From positions 21,685,461-21,749,460 of the forward strand of contig NC_087070.1 of assembly GCF_963678635.1 (NCBI RefSeq): a stretch of DNA of 64,000 nucleotides, in the 5' to 3' direction. How positions within the stretch are numbered: position 1 is the stretch's first letter; the number at the start of each line of letters is the position of its first letter. Below, in pieces: positions 1 through 10,200 of the stretch. This stretch comes from Symsagittifera roscoffensis. Its lineage: Eukaryota > Xenacoelomorpha > Acoela > Convolutidae. A program made the position numbers and the translations under genes. The notes below the pieces were generated by a model. The model was not told the origin of the DNA. It did no database searches and saw only the letters and a list, made by a program, of their open reading frames with translations.

Positions 1-1317
1 AGATGAAAAACAGCAGGTAAGAGAGTGGTGGTTTCGAAAGTTCAGGATCTAGACTTCACTATGCAGGTGGACAGTGGAGCTCATAAGCGTTGAGCTAGCG
101 ATTACGCGGAGGACTTGGATGAGCTGCAGGTAATTAATAGAAGTTTCGGTGGCGGCGTGGGCCCAGGCCAGGGAGGAATAATCTAAAACAGTGCGAATTA
201 AGGCTTTGTAAGTTAAAAGTAAGGTTTCTGTGGACTGACCGCAAGAGGAAGCTACTTATGTCTTCAGGACTCCATTTCCGCTAAGATCCTTGTCAGTAGA
301 CCTCTTGCAGCGAGCTGCAAAGCATAGGATCAGGCCAAAAAAAACCCAAAAAATTTGTGGATTTTTAATAATAGGGAGAGGTTCGTTGTTTACAAAGACA
401 GAGGGAACTTTGTAAAACAATCTTCATTGTAAGACAAAAGCAAGGTAACAGATTATAAGAGGACGCAATTGCTAGCTTACGGGGAGTGAAAAACTTGAAA
501 AGGTGGAGGAGATACCATTTAATGAGCGCGATGCTGCCTCAACATCGGGGCTTTGGGCTAAGGGGTGGAAATCATCAGCGTATGAGGTGAGGCGAATATT
601 TTCGGCGGGCGGAGGGCGTCAAAATAAAGACTCGGTGATGAAACAGAGCCCTGGAAAACTCAACAGTGAACAACTCTATGGGGTCATACTAGGTTGTTAA
701 AAATGGTGGTTACTAGTCGGCCACAAAAAAATTGTTCAACAAGCGAAGAAATTTACCTCTTGGCAGCGGTGTCATGAATGAGTTCCACCAGTGTTCTATG
801 ACATACCACATCAAGAGCCTTTGGAAAGTCACGTGTAGCGAGGACAGTACGTAAGAGAGCGCCGTTTAGGTTAAAACCATCAGTGATGAAAAATGAAGGG
901 TGGATAGTGCGGTTGTGGTGTACTTGAATGGGCGGAACCCGTGCTTATGTAAGGCATTTGTGAGGTGCTCTATTAAAAAGGAATGGATGAGCCTCTCTTA
1001 AATTTTGACAGTGGAGCACAACAGTGAAGTCGGCCTATACAATGCGGAAATTTTATGTTCCTTTTCAGGTTTGGACAGGGGGATTACCTTAAAAATTTTC
1101 CACAATTGAGGAATAAAACTATCAGACACCAGAAGTTTATACGAATGATTCAAGTTATCGAGTGTAAAAGTTTTGAGGTGGTTGAGTACAACATAGAGGC
1201 CATCCGGACCGAAAGCTCGCGAGGGTTTGCCATACGCTATGGCTCGTTTAATTTGTTGAGGGGATAAACTTGGGTTATCGGGCAGAGAAAATTTGCGTTT
1301 AGTTTTCACGAATCATT
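1..1317 (-). mobile_element. Diverged LINE fragment (RT region), runs off window
   Basis: This stretch aligns by eye with about 1940-3290 of the LINE that follows it, in the same order and orientation, but with many substitutions and stops. The frame at 998-1309 still shows reverse-transcriptase finger motifs (GPDGL, then YRP-x-SLL). It is an older relative of the neighbouring LINE, cut by the window edge on its 3' side. Confidence 0.75.
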
Positions 1318-1352
1318 GTCTTGACTGCTGCCCAGCTGGCTGAATTTGTCAA

Positions 1353-1368
1353 TGTTGTTGTTGTTGTT
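1353..1368 (-). repeat. AAC microsatellite tail of LINE
   Basis: On the minus strand the LINE ends in five AAC units. A microsatellite tail in place of poly(A) is known in I-type non-LTR elements. Confidence 0.7.
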
Positions 1369-1394
1369 AGCCCACGCGGGTCGGGTTGGGCTCT

Positions 1395-1824
1395 TCTGTC
1401 TCCAGGTCAAGGAACTTAGCAACCTCTACCGGCCGAAGCCACAGGTCTGCTGGGGTGAGTGGGGAGGGGTTTTGGGAGCAGTTGAAAAGGTGACATGTTG
1501 TGTGGGGGGCAAGGGAACAGGTTGGGCAAAGGTGGGAGATGGAGCTGTCGAGGCGGGATAGGTAAGTGTTAAGGAGCCGGCTGTAGCCAGACCGGAGTTG
1601 GGAGAGCTTACAGCGCGTGGGACGTGGGAGGGATTTTTCAGAGGGGTCAATCTTTGGGCGAGGGATACAAATAACTTTAGACGGAGGGGTTTCGGCTAGG
1701 AACTTGGTTACAAGGGAGGTATGGTTGTCTTTTAAAATTGGTTTGTAGTAGTTAAAAATAAAAGTGGAGACTTCGTCTCGGTCGTCCAGAACTAGAGGGT
1801 GGTTTGCGTAGACTGAAAATTCGG
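1395..1824 (-). pseudogene. Frameshifted C-terminus of LINE ORF (zinc knuckle)
   Basis: After the frameshift near 1860, minus-strand coding continues in other frames and matches the intact C-terminus in the copy ending near 58010. It includes a CPTC...H...C knuckle. Near 1860 this copy is one base shorter than the other, which explains the break. Confidence 0.65.
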
Positions 1825-4800
1825 TTAAAATTTTCTGGGTGCCTCTTTGAAGCAGCTTATAATTGAGGGGCGAAGTAGACGGGGAGGAGGGGGATGTGAA
1901 TGTATAAAATTAATGGGATGGTGGGAACGATAGGTAGAGATAAAAAATTGAGATGACAGAAGGGTATGGTGGTCTTTGACCGTTAGGATTTCAGATTCAC
2001 TGTGCAGGTGGGCAGTGGAACTCATTAGATTTGATCCAGTAACAACGCGAAGGGATTGGTTTTGGGCAACCTGCAGGCAATTTATGGAGGTGTTACTTGA
2101 TGCGTGGGACCATGCGGGGGCTGCATAGTCGAGTATGGGGCGAATTAAAGCTTTAAAAGTTAGGAGGAGGGTTTCTTTGGAGTGACCCCAGGTTGATCCT
2201 GCTAATGCCTTCAGGATTCCGATCCTGCGTCTGGCCTTTTCAGCGGATTGTTTGCAGTGAGTGGCAAAACAAAGTGTTGGATCAAATGTCACCCCTAAGA
2301 TTGTTGGATTTTTGTTTAGGGGTAGCGCCTCGTTATTTAAAAGAACACTAGGTGTTTTATTAAATTCTTTGTTATAAGAGGAGAAAAGTGTAACTGATCC
2401 TTTAGAGGACGCGAAACTTAGTTTGCGTGAGGTGAAAAAATCGTAGAGCCTTTTTAGGTAGCTATTGATGGAGTTTGAGGCGATATCAATATTGGAACTG
2501 CTTGCAAAGGGGTGGAAATCGTCTGCATACGAAACAAGGTTTACATTATCGGGAGGTGGCGGTGCATCATGGACATAAAAATTGAAGAGTGTGGGTGATA
2601 AAACAGAACCTTGGGGTACGCCACAGTGGATTATTCGATGGGGGGATGTGTGTTCACAGAATGAGGTGGCAGCCTGTCGACCATTAAGGTAATTACTTAG
2701 CCAGCGGACTAGACTTCTTGGGAGGGGAGTGTCATGAACGAGTTCCACAAGTGAGCGATGACACACCATGTCGAAAGCCTTAGATAAGTCAAGTGTGGCC
2801 AGTACCGTACGTTTAGGGGGGCGATTTTGGTTAAAACCGTCTGAAATGTAAAATTCGAGAGTGGAGAGAGCTGTGGTGGTGGAGTGAAAAGGGCGGAAGC
2901 CGTGTTGGTGTTTGGCGTTGGGGAGATGTTTGGTAAAGATGGGGTGAACGAGCCTCTCCAGAATTTTAACTGCTGGGCAGAGTAAGGATATAGGTCTGTA
3001 AGATGTTGATTGTTTAAGATCCTTATTGGGCTTTGGAAGCGGTGCAATTTTTGAATTTTTCCAAATTTGGGGGATAATGTTTTCGGACAAAGAGATATTA
3101 AAAAGGTATGTTAAGTATTGAGTAGCAAGTGGGCCGAGATGTTTAAGATGTATATTACAAAGGCCGTCGGGACCTAGCGCTCGCGATGGTTTGCTGTCTG
3201 CAATGGCTTGTTTAGTATTTTCAGGGGTAAAAATTGGGGTGTCTGACAGCGGTAGTTTGGCAATTTTTCTTCTCGTTATACGAAGGAGTTTGTCAGAGGC
3301 GTGGGGTCTGGCATTGGTGAATTGTTTGTTAAAAGAGCTGGTAATATCACGAGGTGAGTGTATGGGTTTAGAACCAAAAGTAATGGGGTGTCTTCCTGCC
3401 ACGGGCTTAGATCCATTTAAGGAGCGTACCACTTTCCAGAACTTTCTGGCACCAGTGCGGTAGTCGCAAGTCCGGAGGAATTCTCGCCATTTATTTTCTT
3501 TGTCCTTTGCTGTCTGTTTCATGAGTCTACAGTTCAGTTGGGATATGACTTCTGGGGGGAGATTTTGTTGTCGGCTTAAATCTCTTTCGGCGGCAAGGGC
3601 AGTGGACTCGGGGGAAAGAGAGGGAGTGAAGTGGCGAATACGGCCAGCGGGGATGTGGTGGCGTGCTGCCCTGAGCACCAGGTCCCTCAAGAATTTCTCT
3701 CCGGCGGCAACTCCGGAAGGTGGAACCGCTGAAAAGAAACCCTCCTCAATTTCCTCTGTGAATTTGATCCAATCTGCTTTTAAAAAATTTATAAAAGTCC
3801 TTTTAGGTGAAAAATTTATAAAATCATCCAAGGGTAGTTCTAGAAGAATGGGAAGATGATCTGATCCTAGAGATTTAATTGGGGTCCATGATGTGGAGAG
3901 TAAGAGCGATTGGGATGCGAGGGAAATATCTGGTGACGAGAGTTGGTTTTCTGAGTTAAAAGGGACTCTGGTTTGTGTGTCATCATTTAATGGTGCAAAG
4001 GTGGATTCGGTTATTTCATTGCTAAGTACAGAGCCGCGTTGATCTTCCTCGATGTTGGAGTTCCATAGTTGTGAATGTGCGTTGGCATCCCCGAGTACTA
4101 AGGCGTCCCCAGGTTCAAGTAGTTCGGCAAGGGACGCAGAGTAACCAGGGGGACAGCTCGAGCGAGGGGGGATGTGGAAATTATAAATACGAAGCTTGGA
4201 TGAACTGGCTACCACTGATATGCCCATAGCCTCTAGTGTTCCATCGTTGTTCATATTTATTTCTTCGTATTGTATCGACTCATGTATGGCTATGAGAAGA
4301 CCGCCCCCTTCTTTTTCTCGATCTTTTCTAATTAAAGTGTAGTGTGAGCCAAGTGAGGGGTTTCGAGATTTCTTTCTTAATTTAGTTTCTTGGAAGACAG
4401 CAATATGAATTTGATTTTGAGATAAGAAAGCAGCAATTTCGGGTGCTTTTCCGGAGATACCGTTGCAATTAAATTGAAGGATTTTTAAAAGGCCTTTGGC
4501 GGGGTGTGGTGAACTATTTACATTATTAACAGCAGTATGATTAAAATGGTTGTTTGAACTTGAGTTATTTACACTATTTACACGATTACGATTTGCGCGA
4601 TTTTGGGAGGAGGAATTATTATTCGAGGAGGTGGGAAGGGTGGGAGGGGGAGGGGGGTTAGAGAGGTGGGGTTGGGGGTTGGTTAGGGAAGTTGAACAAG
4701 TTTGGGAGTTGGGGGTGGTCAAGTTAGAGGACCTGGTGCCTGGGGGACGTAAAATGTAGGTAGAGGTACAGGTAGGGCAATAGTAGTCAGGGTGGTGTTG

Positions 4801-4836
4801 GTTAAGGTGGGTAAGACCACTACAATAAACAAGCAC
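1825..4836 (-). CDS. LINE endonuclease / reverse transcriptase polyprotein
   Basis: 1003 codons. Residues about 1-25 hold a partial C-H-H-C-C pattern like a PHD finger (HHPDYYCPTC). An exonuclease-endonuclease-phosphatase fold follows (about 115-335: FNCNGISG, QETKL, LGDANAHSQLW, GSDHLPI). The reverse transcriptase lies at about 530-830: GPDGL, YRPISLL, LDLSKAFD, GVPQGSVLSP and the catalytic SYADDF. These are the enzymes of target-primed reverse transcription. The ORF is open but its end is replaced by a frameshift (APRKF then stop). The M at 4836 is simply the first ATG of the ORF; the true start may lie in lost 5' sequence. No separate ORF1 is present. Confidence 0.85.
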   Translation of the reverse strand: MLVYCSGLTHLNQHHPDYYCPTCTSTYILRPPGTRSSNLTTPNSQTCSTSLTNPQPHLSNPPPPPTLPTSSNNNSSSQNRANRNRVNSVNNSSSNNHFNHTAVNNVNSSPHPAKGLLKILQFNCNGISGKAPEIAAFLSQNQIHIAVFQETKLRKKSRNPSLGSHYTLIRKDREKEGGGLLIAIHESIQYEEINMNNDGTLEAMGISVVASSSKLRIYNFHIPPRSSCPPGYSASLAELLEPGDALVLGDANAHSQLWNSNIEEDQRGSVLSNEITESTFAPLNDDTQTRVPFNSENQLSSPDISLASQSLLLSTSWTPIKSLGSDHLPILLELPLDDFINFSPKRTFINFLKADWIKFTEEIEEGFFSAVPPSGVAAGEKFLRDLVLRAARHHIPAGRIRHFTPSLSPESTALAAERDLSRQQNLPPEVISQLNCRLMKQTAKDKENKWREFLRTCDYRTGARKFWKVVRSLNGSKPVAGRHPITFGSKPIHSPRDITSSFNKQFTNARPHASDKLLRITRRKIAKLPLSDTPIFTPENTKQAIADSKPSRALGPDGLCNIHLKHLGPLATQYLTYLFNISLSENIIPQIWKNSKIAPLPKPNKDLKQSTSYRPISLLCPAVKILERLVHPIFTKHLPNAKHQHGFRPFHSTTTALSTLEFYISDGFNQNRPPKRTVLATLDLSKAFDMVCHRSLVELVHDTPLPRSLVRWLSNYLNGRQAATSFCEHTSPHRIIHCGVPQGSVLSPTLFNFYVHDAPPPPDNVNLVSYADDFHPFASSSNIDIASNSINSYLKRLYDFFTSRKLSFASSKGSVTLFSSYNKEFNKTPSVLLNNEALPLNKNPTILGVTFDPTLCFATHCKQSAEKARRRIGILKALAGSTWGHSKETLLLTFKALIRPILDYAAPAWSHASSNTSINCLQVAQNQSLRVVTGSNLMSSTAHLHSESEILTVKDHHTLLSSQFFISTYRSHHPINFIHSHPPPPRLLRPSIISCFKEAPRKF

Positions 4837-4850
4837 AGTTGAATGCTCTT

Positions 4851-7028
4851 TAATTGAGTGAATATTATAGAACTGTCATTCAAACGCTATTCGTGCAAAT
4901 AAATTTAGCAAGTAGTCTTGACATTTTGGAAAAAATGATTAAAACGTTTTAGATTTTGATTACAGAAATGTGCAATTTACGTTGCAAAAAACTCGATTTG
5001 TTGTGCAACACAAACATTTCAAAACTATCAAAGTTATTACTGAAACACAGACGCGAAGCCTTTTTTCACTAACACAAGTCAGAAAAAGGCAGAAGTAGCT
5101 CTAAAAACGCAAAAAGAAAAAGAAAAATAAGTTTTGAAAAAAAAACTTTTGCAAAAAACCAGAATTGTATACACTACATAGAGATTAGGAGTCTCACGTT
5201 CCCGTATCTGCGCCAAAATTGCATAAAAAAATATATTTACCAAAAAAGAAGCAACAGCTGCTAATAAATTGTCAATGCTATGCAGCAAAGTTCCACCAAA
5301 TGGAACATTTATATTTGCGAGTTGGGACAGAAAACGTCGAATCACCATACAACACTACTCTCATTAGCTTGCATATGTAAGCATAGCCAACGGACTACAG
5401 AAAATTGGAAAAGAGTCAACTCACTTTTGAATTTCCAAGAAAAAATAGATGGCCTTAAAGCTCTTTGAACGTCTAGAACAATTTATGATTGACACTTTTT
5501 TGATAAAATTAACCGAATTTCGAAAACATTGAATCAATAGGCATAATTTTCATTTCGCTGGAAAACCTGATAGTTAAAAATCATTTTCGAAATTAGAAGT
5601 CGATCACGCTTTCGTAATCTTTAAACTTTCGATGCTCGATAGTGGAATTTTCCCGCCTTTTACTAAATGAATTGATCTGAACTAAAAAATAAATCATAAG
5701 TCAAACCGCGAAAAAAGAAAGTTGAGTCTGAAAAAAATCATCACGGCCTATTTGAAGGTCTGATCTACTTTCATCGACTCTTAATAGTGGACACACTAGA
5801 AGACCAGTACAAAAACGCGGGCAAAACTAACTTAACTAATAACATATACGTTACCAAATTTAAAATTGCATACGAAATCTCCCAAACGATAAATTTCATA
5901 CGAAACTTTATTAAAATTTTAAAAAAAAATCGGAAATTGGATAATCAGTGCTAAATTCTTACTTATTTCAAATTCAAGCAAAACCATAACCACAAAAACA
6001 GTTAGCGAAGCTACGCTTTAAAATCACATGCAAAAAAAGGTAAATAGAAAGCTCTAAAAACGACGAAAACAAAAAAAAAATTATGCCTAGAAAGAAAACC
6101 AAATAACTTCAAAATATTTAATTGATTCAAAAGGCAACTTCGGCTCAAGGGACACTTGATTCAAACTTCGATATTTCACCTTGCATTGACCGATTTCACA
6201 GATATCAATAAGCAAAGCATGCACGTTAAATAGACAAATCTAGCCAGATCACACGCGGTACAGTTAACTGCATGATCGCATGCGCATTAAACTCGAGAAC
6301 ACCGAAAAAAATTACTCTTTGAAATTTAGAAGAAAAATAAACTGCCTTATGGCTTTTTTCAAAAAAAATGACACAGTTTGACACACATTAAGCCAATTTG
6401 AGATAACTGGATCAATAGATTTTTTTGATTCCATAGCAAAATTTTGAAATCATATTCCGGTTTGAAACTCAAAACAAATCAGGTTTTGTTTTGCCACATT
6501 TAACTTTTTTTTATTGGGGAGCGTAATTTGACTTCAGCAAATCAATTTGAGTTAAACACAAAAGTTAAGCTACAAAAAAAAATGGTTAGTAGTGAAATTA
6601 CAAAATTAAAAGGAGAAAAACGCACGACCTGGACATCTGTTTTGAGTTTGTTCATTGAAAACTAATAATTTAAACCCAATTTAGAAAAAATCGGATAAGC
6701 AGCTAACTTTTTCATTTCATGGGAACTTATGAGAACCAAAATTTAAAAAGGGAAGCAAAAATTTTACATTCACATTAAAACGATTTTTATTTGTGACAAA
6801 TGGTGTTTACTCATGCATTTATGTTTGTAAGTCAACGAACTAAGTAATTAAAATAGAAACCAAGTTTAAAGCCAGTTGATTTTTTTTATCCACACGAACT
6901 AAACTTAAGAAATCGCCACGAACTAAACACGCGAAAAATTACAATTTTCATTAACACTTAATTGGAGCTCATTAGCAGCGAATAGTGCTGTGTTCAAAAA
7001 ATAGTGACTACCGACTTCTATTACCAAC
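4851..7028. other. AT-rich non-coding stretch, intron or 3' flank of DENND5
   Basis: No gene recognised. It contains a copy of the interspersed repeat at 5420-5800 and SINE-like pieces at 5160-5350. I looked on the minus strand for the missing final DENND5 exon and did not find it. Confidence 0.6.
5420..5800 (+). repeat. Interspersed repeat family R1, copy 1
   Basis: Shares ordered blocks with copies near 20130, 22090, 36935 and 43710: a block about an 'AAAGCTCTTTGAA' core, then 'AAATTAGAAGTCGATCAC', then 'CAAACCGCGAAAAA', then 'CATCGACTCTTAA'. No coding capacity. Confidence 0.6.
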
Positions 7029-7231
7029 CTGAGTGCAAAACAAGCGAGTATATGAAACTTCAAATCTTTCGCAAATAGTGTGTTGTTGAATCTGCTAGTG
7101 GCCATGGCCACGTCACTCTCAATCGGACTCAACTGGGTCTTGGCCGCCAGTTCGTCCTTGAACGAGATGAACAAATCCCACGCATGTACTGATCGGAACA
7201 TGGTGGGGGACTTGAGACCGTAATGGAACAC
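7029..7231 (-). CDS. DENND5: DENND5 exon 17 (RUN2)
   Basis: Residues about 1127-1193, acceptor TTTCAG at 7232. It matches the RUN2 stretch of DENND5 (YGLKSP, HAWD, FHILACFALR). The proposed donor is GTTGGT, which is weak. The frame would otherwise run on to a stop at 6923 with no family similarity, so a further exon is expected beyond. Confidence 0.75.
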
Positions 7232-10200
7232 CTGAAATAATAACTTTTGCACTATCTAATACGCTTATATTTTCTCAGAGATAGCTCAACCTTTTTTGAA
7301 TTTGTTTAAATTTTGTTGAAAAACTAGAAGATCTATTGCGGCTATGCTGAAACGCTACTTTTTTGCACTCCCAAAAATTTCTAGAAATTTCTCAAATTTT
7401 GCAGTATCGAGTTAACACCCCCCAATAGCAACAGGAGAAAGTGCTGGGCACAAAAATTGCATTCGGTCCATCATTGACCTGCTCCTTAAAAAGAGTGGAA
7501 ATTCGTAAGCAAATCATTTTCTAAACATTTCGAAGATATCTTACTAATAAACCTTCTGCTATTTCAAAATAGTAACCACTTTCATGCTCTCATTAAATGG
7601 ACAATAACATTACCTCGTCCCAAAATGATCTGGATATCAAGTTGTTCTAGCTTGCAATACCAAAGATGTTCAGATAAGATTTACAGGGATAGCGCGTACG
7701 CAGTCCCTACACTAAGAAATTGTGCGTCCGAGTTTCCCACTATGGGGAAATCGCAAGGGTCAACCTCCGCGCTGTGCAATGCAGAGGCCTCACCCTGGAC
7801 CACCTCTCTGCTTGATCGGAGGACGGTCGGCGCCAGGTAAGTATGAAAATATCATCGAAAAGCCTCGAACAAAGTATAGCGATCGAACCTTCTACAAACA
7901 GCTACCCTATAATATCTTATCATTTTAATAGCAGAAGACGCAATTTAACCGTTCATTAAGAAATATCCTTTTGGCCATTAACGTGAAAACTTGTTTGACA
8001 TATTCTAACTTCGATCATCATACATTTAGTACTTGAAGAAAGCCGTATATGCTCTTGCGTTGAAGAGAGAATTAAGTTATGACCATATTTGGTCAGATTA
8101 CCAAATATGGTAATGTTTAGATCAAAAACTGCTTTTTGATTCCGGCATCCAAGTCGATGAGAATTGACAGCCAATTACAATTCTAGGTCTTAATACTCAA
8201 TTGTGGTAGCAAAATACAAGCATCCACTTGGTGTCCACAAAGATCATTTGAAAAAAGTGCTTGTAAAACAAATTAGCATAGATTCTGCTGTTCAGTATAA
8301 GTCGAAATAATTACTACAATTTTAAATTCATCGTTGTCATCGACAAACAAAATTGCACCAATCGAACAATTGTCATTTTTGTTCTTAAAATGACATTGTA
8401 AGACAAAGTTCTGAAAAAAAAATGAAAATTACATGAAAGTCTGTTTTTATCCCAATTATTTTACCATTTATTATTTTACCAATTCAAAAAATAATTTACA
8501 AAGTAAAAAAACGGAATATTTTCTATTCACCTGCAACAAGGCATTCATGAGACCTCCAGGCCCACAGACTAACTTGGTCAACTCATCCACTGGAACCTCA
8601 GAAGTCTCACCCCCTCCACCTCCAGCCGCATTACCCGCCGTGGGTACACCCTGAGTGGTGTTTGATGATTGGTGGTCGGTTGATCCGAAGGGGCCCTTGG
8701 GCGATGCTAGTTCGGAGTAGGCACGCGAGTAGAACCTGGAGAACCCTGAGGATGGTTGAGGGGGTTTATTTGTAGTCACTGGCGGGGGCACGGTCGAGGA
8801 ATCCTAAACGTATATTTCAGTTGGTTTTAATTTCCGAATTTCAAAGACAAAAATACATCGTTAATGCGCGTTTGTTTCAGATTAACAACTTTCAGATTTT
8901 ACTTAAAACTTATAATAATTTGAGAAAAAAGAAACGTTTTTTTTTCAGAATCTTAAAATTGACATCCATTTCCGAAACAAAAAGTCAACCACGTTTTTTT
9001 TTCATGCTATTTGCGCTTTTTTAATTGTAGTGTAACTTGCTTTCCATTCAGTAATTTAATTTGGAATAAGCTTCAAGGAAAATCCAAAACCAAACCGCAA
9101 AAAAACCAAATTTGAGAGCGAACTAATTTTAGGACTTTTTCCAAAAAACCACACGATCTAAATAAGCGTATTCAATTCATTTGTGGCACGTACATCACTA
9201 GGAAGACGCAAAAACTCATCTAAAATTGCGTCAAATAATACTCAATTAGTTATTGATTCTAACTATTTATCGCATTATGATGCTTTTGCTATAGTACCTT
9301 ATCTAAACTTAAGACGGACAGCGAATGTAAAGTTTTTTCTTCGATGGGGCTTGATTTTCAAAAAAAAAATCCAAGCTCCTAAATAGATACTGTTTTGTCC
9401 ATATTTTTACGCCGCAACCAACCTTCTCAAATAATGAGCCAAATACTCACGTTGTTCTGGTAAAAATGTAAAGCCTTCACCAAATCATTGACCGCATTAC
9501 CCAGGCTCTCTTGCAGTTTGCTCGTTTTGGGCTTCGCGAAAACTGTCAAATTTTCTGTCAACCGCGTTAGAGAACTCCGTCTGAATGACACACTAAACAA
9601 GTATGATCAATTATTGATGCTTTCCTTAAATAAGGACAAAGGCCAGATGGATTTCTATGACAAAAACACTTTATAGCTCTTTAACTGCCAACGTCCCATG
9701 ACATAAGCATCAATAATTTCATCGTGCTTGGAATAGTTTAATTAGACTGAATGTCAGTTTTTAAATATTAATCGGATATTTTTCGACTGTGAGCCAATCT
9801 TTTACCAATCATTATTTTCCAATTTTATCATCTTATGGTGTTCATTAATGATTAATTAATCCAAGCGAGCTTTTCAATCCTACAGGTGGTAGAGCCAGTT
9901 TCTCGAAAAAAGTATCAAAAATATCTGAACCTGAATGAACCAGGAGACGGAAGTGTCGATCCAGGGGTTGTTGATCTAGCTGGTTGGGGTAGAAAAGGAC
10001 GTCGACCTCTAGTAGGGGTAGCTGGCGATTTGCTGCGGACAACATTTGGAATATCTAAACACAATTCCATAAACTTTTTAACCGTCAAAAAATGGGCCAC
10101 AAGAAAACGATTGAATTAACAATTTAACTCAATAAAAACATGAAAACGATATTTCTAAATAATAAATTAAAGATATGTTGAAAAATATAAATATCTATTC

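Larger units (their letters stand above)
1353..4850 (-). mobile_element. LINE (I/Jockey-like) with endonuclease-RT ORF
   Basis: Non-LTR retrotransposon read right to left. Its start lies near 4850 and it ends in a short AAC-repeat tail at 1353-1368. The long ORF (4836-1825) encodes a cysteine/histidine-rich start, an apurinic-type endonuclease and a reverse transcriptase. A single-base deletion near 1860 puts the last part out of frame. I see no clear target-site duplication. A near-identical fragment lies at 55193-58016 on the other strand, which suggests recent activity of the family. Assignment to the I/Jockey group rests on architecture only; a tree of the RT domain would be needed to fix the clade. 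Confidence 0.85.

Noticed and set aside
5079-5348. 89-codon minus-strand ORF as last DENND5 exon
   Set aside because: Hydrophobic AT-rich translation, no RUN2 similarity and no suitable acceptor in phase.
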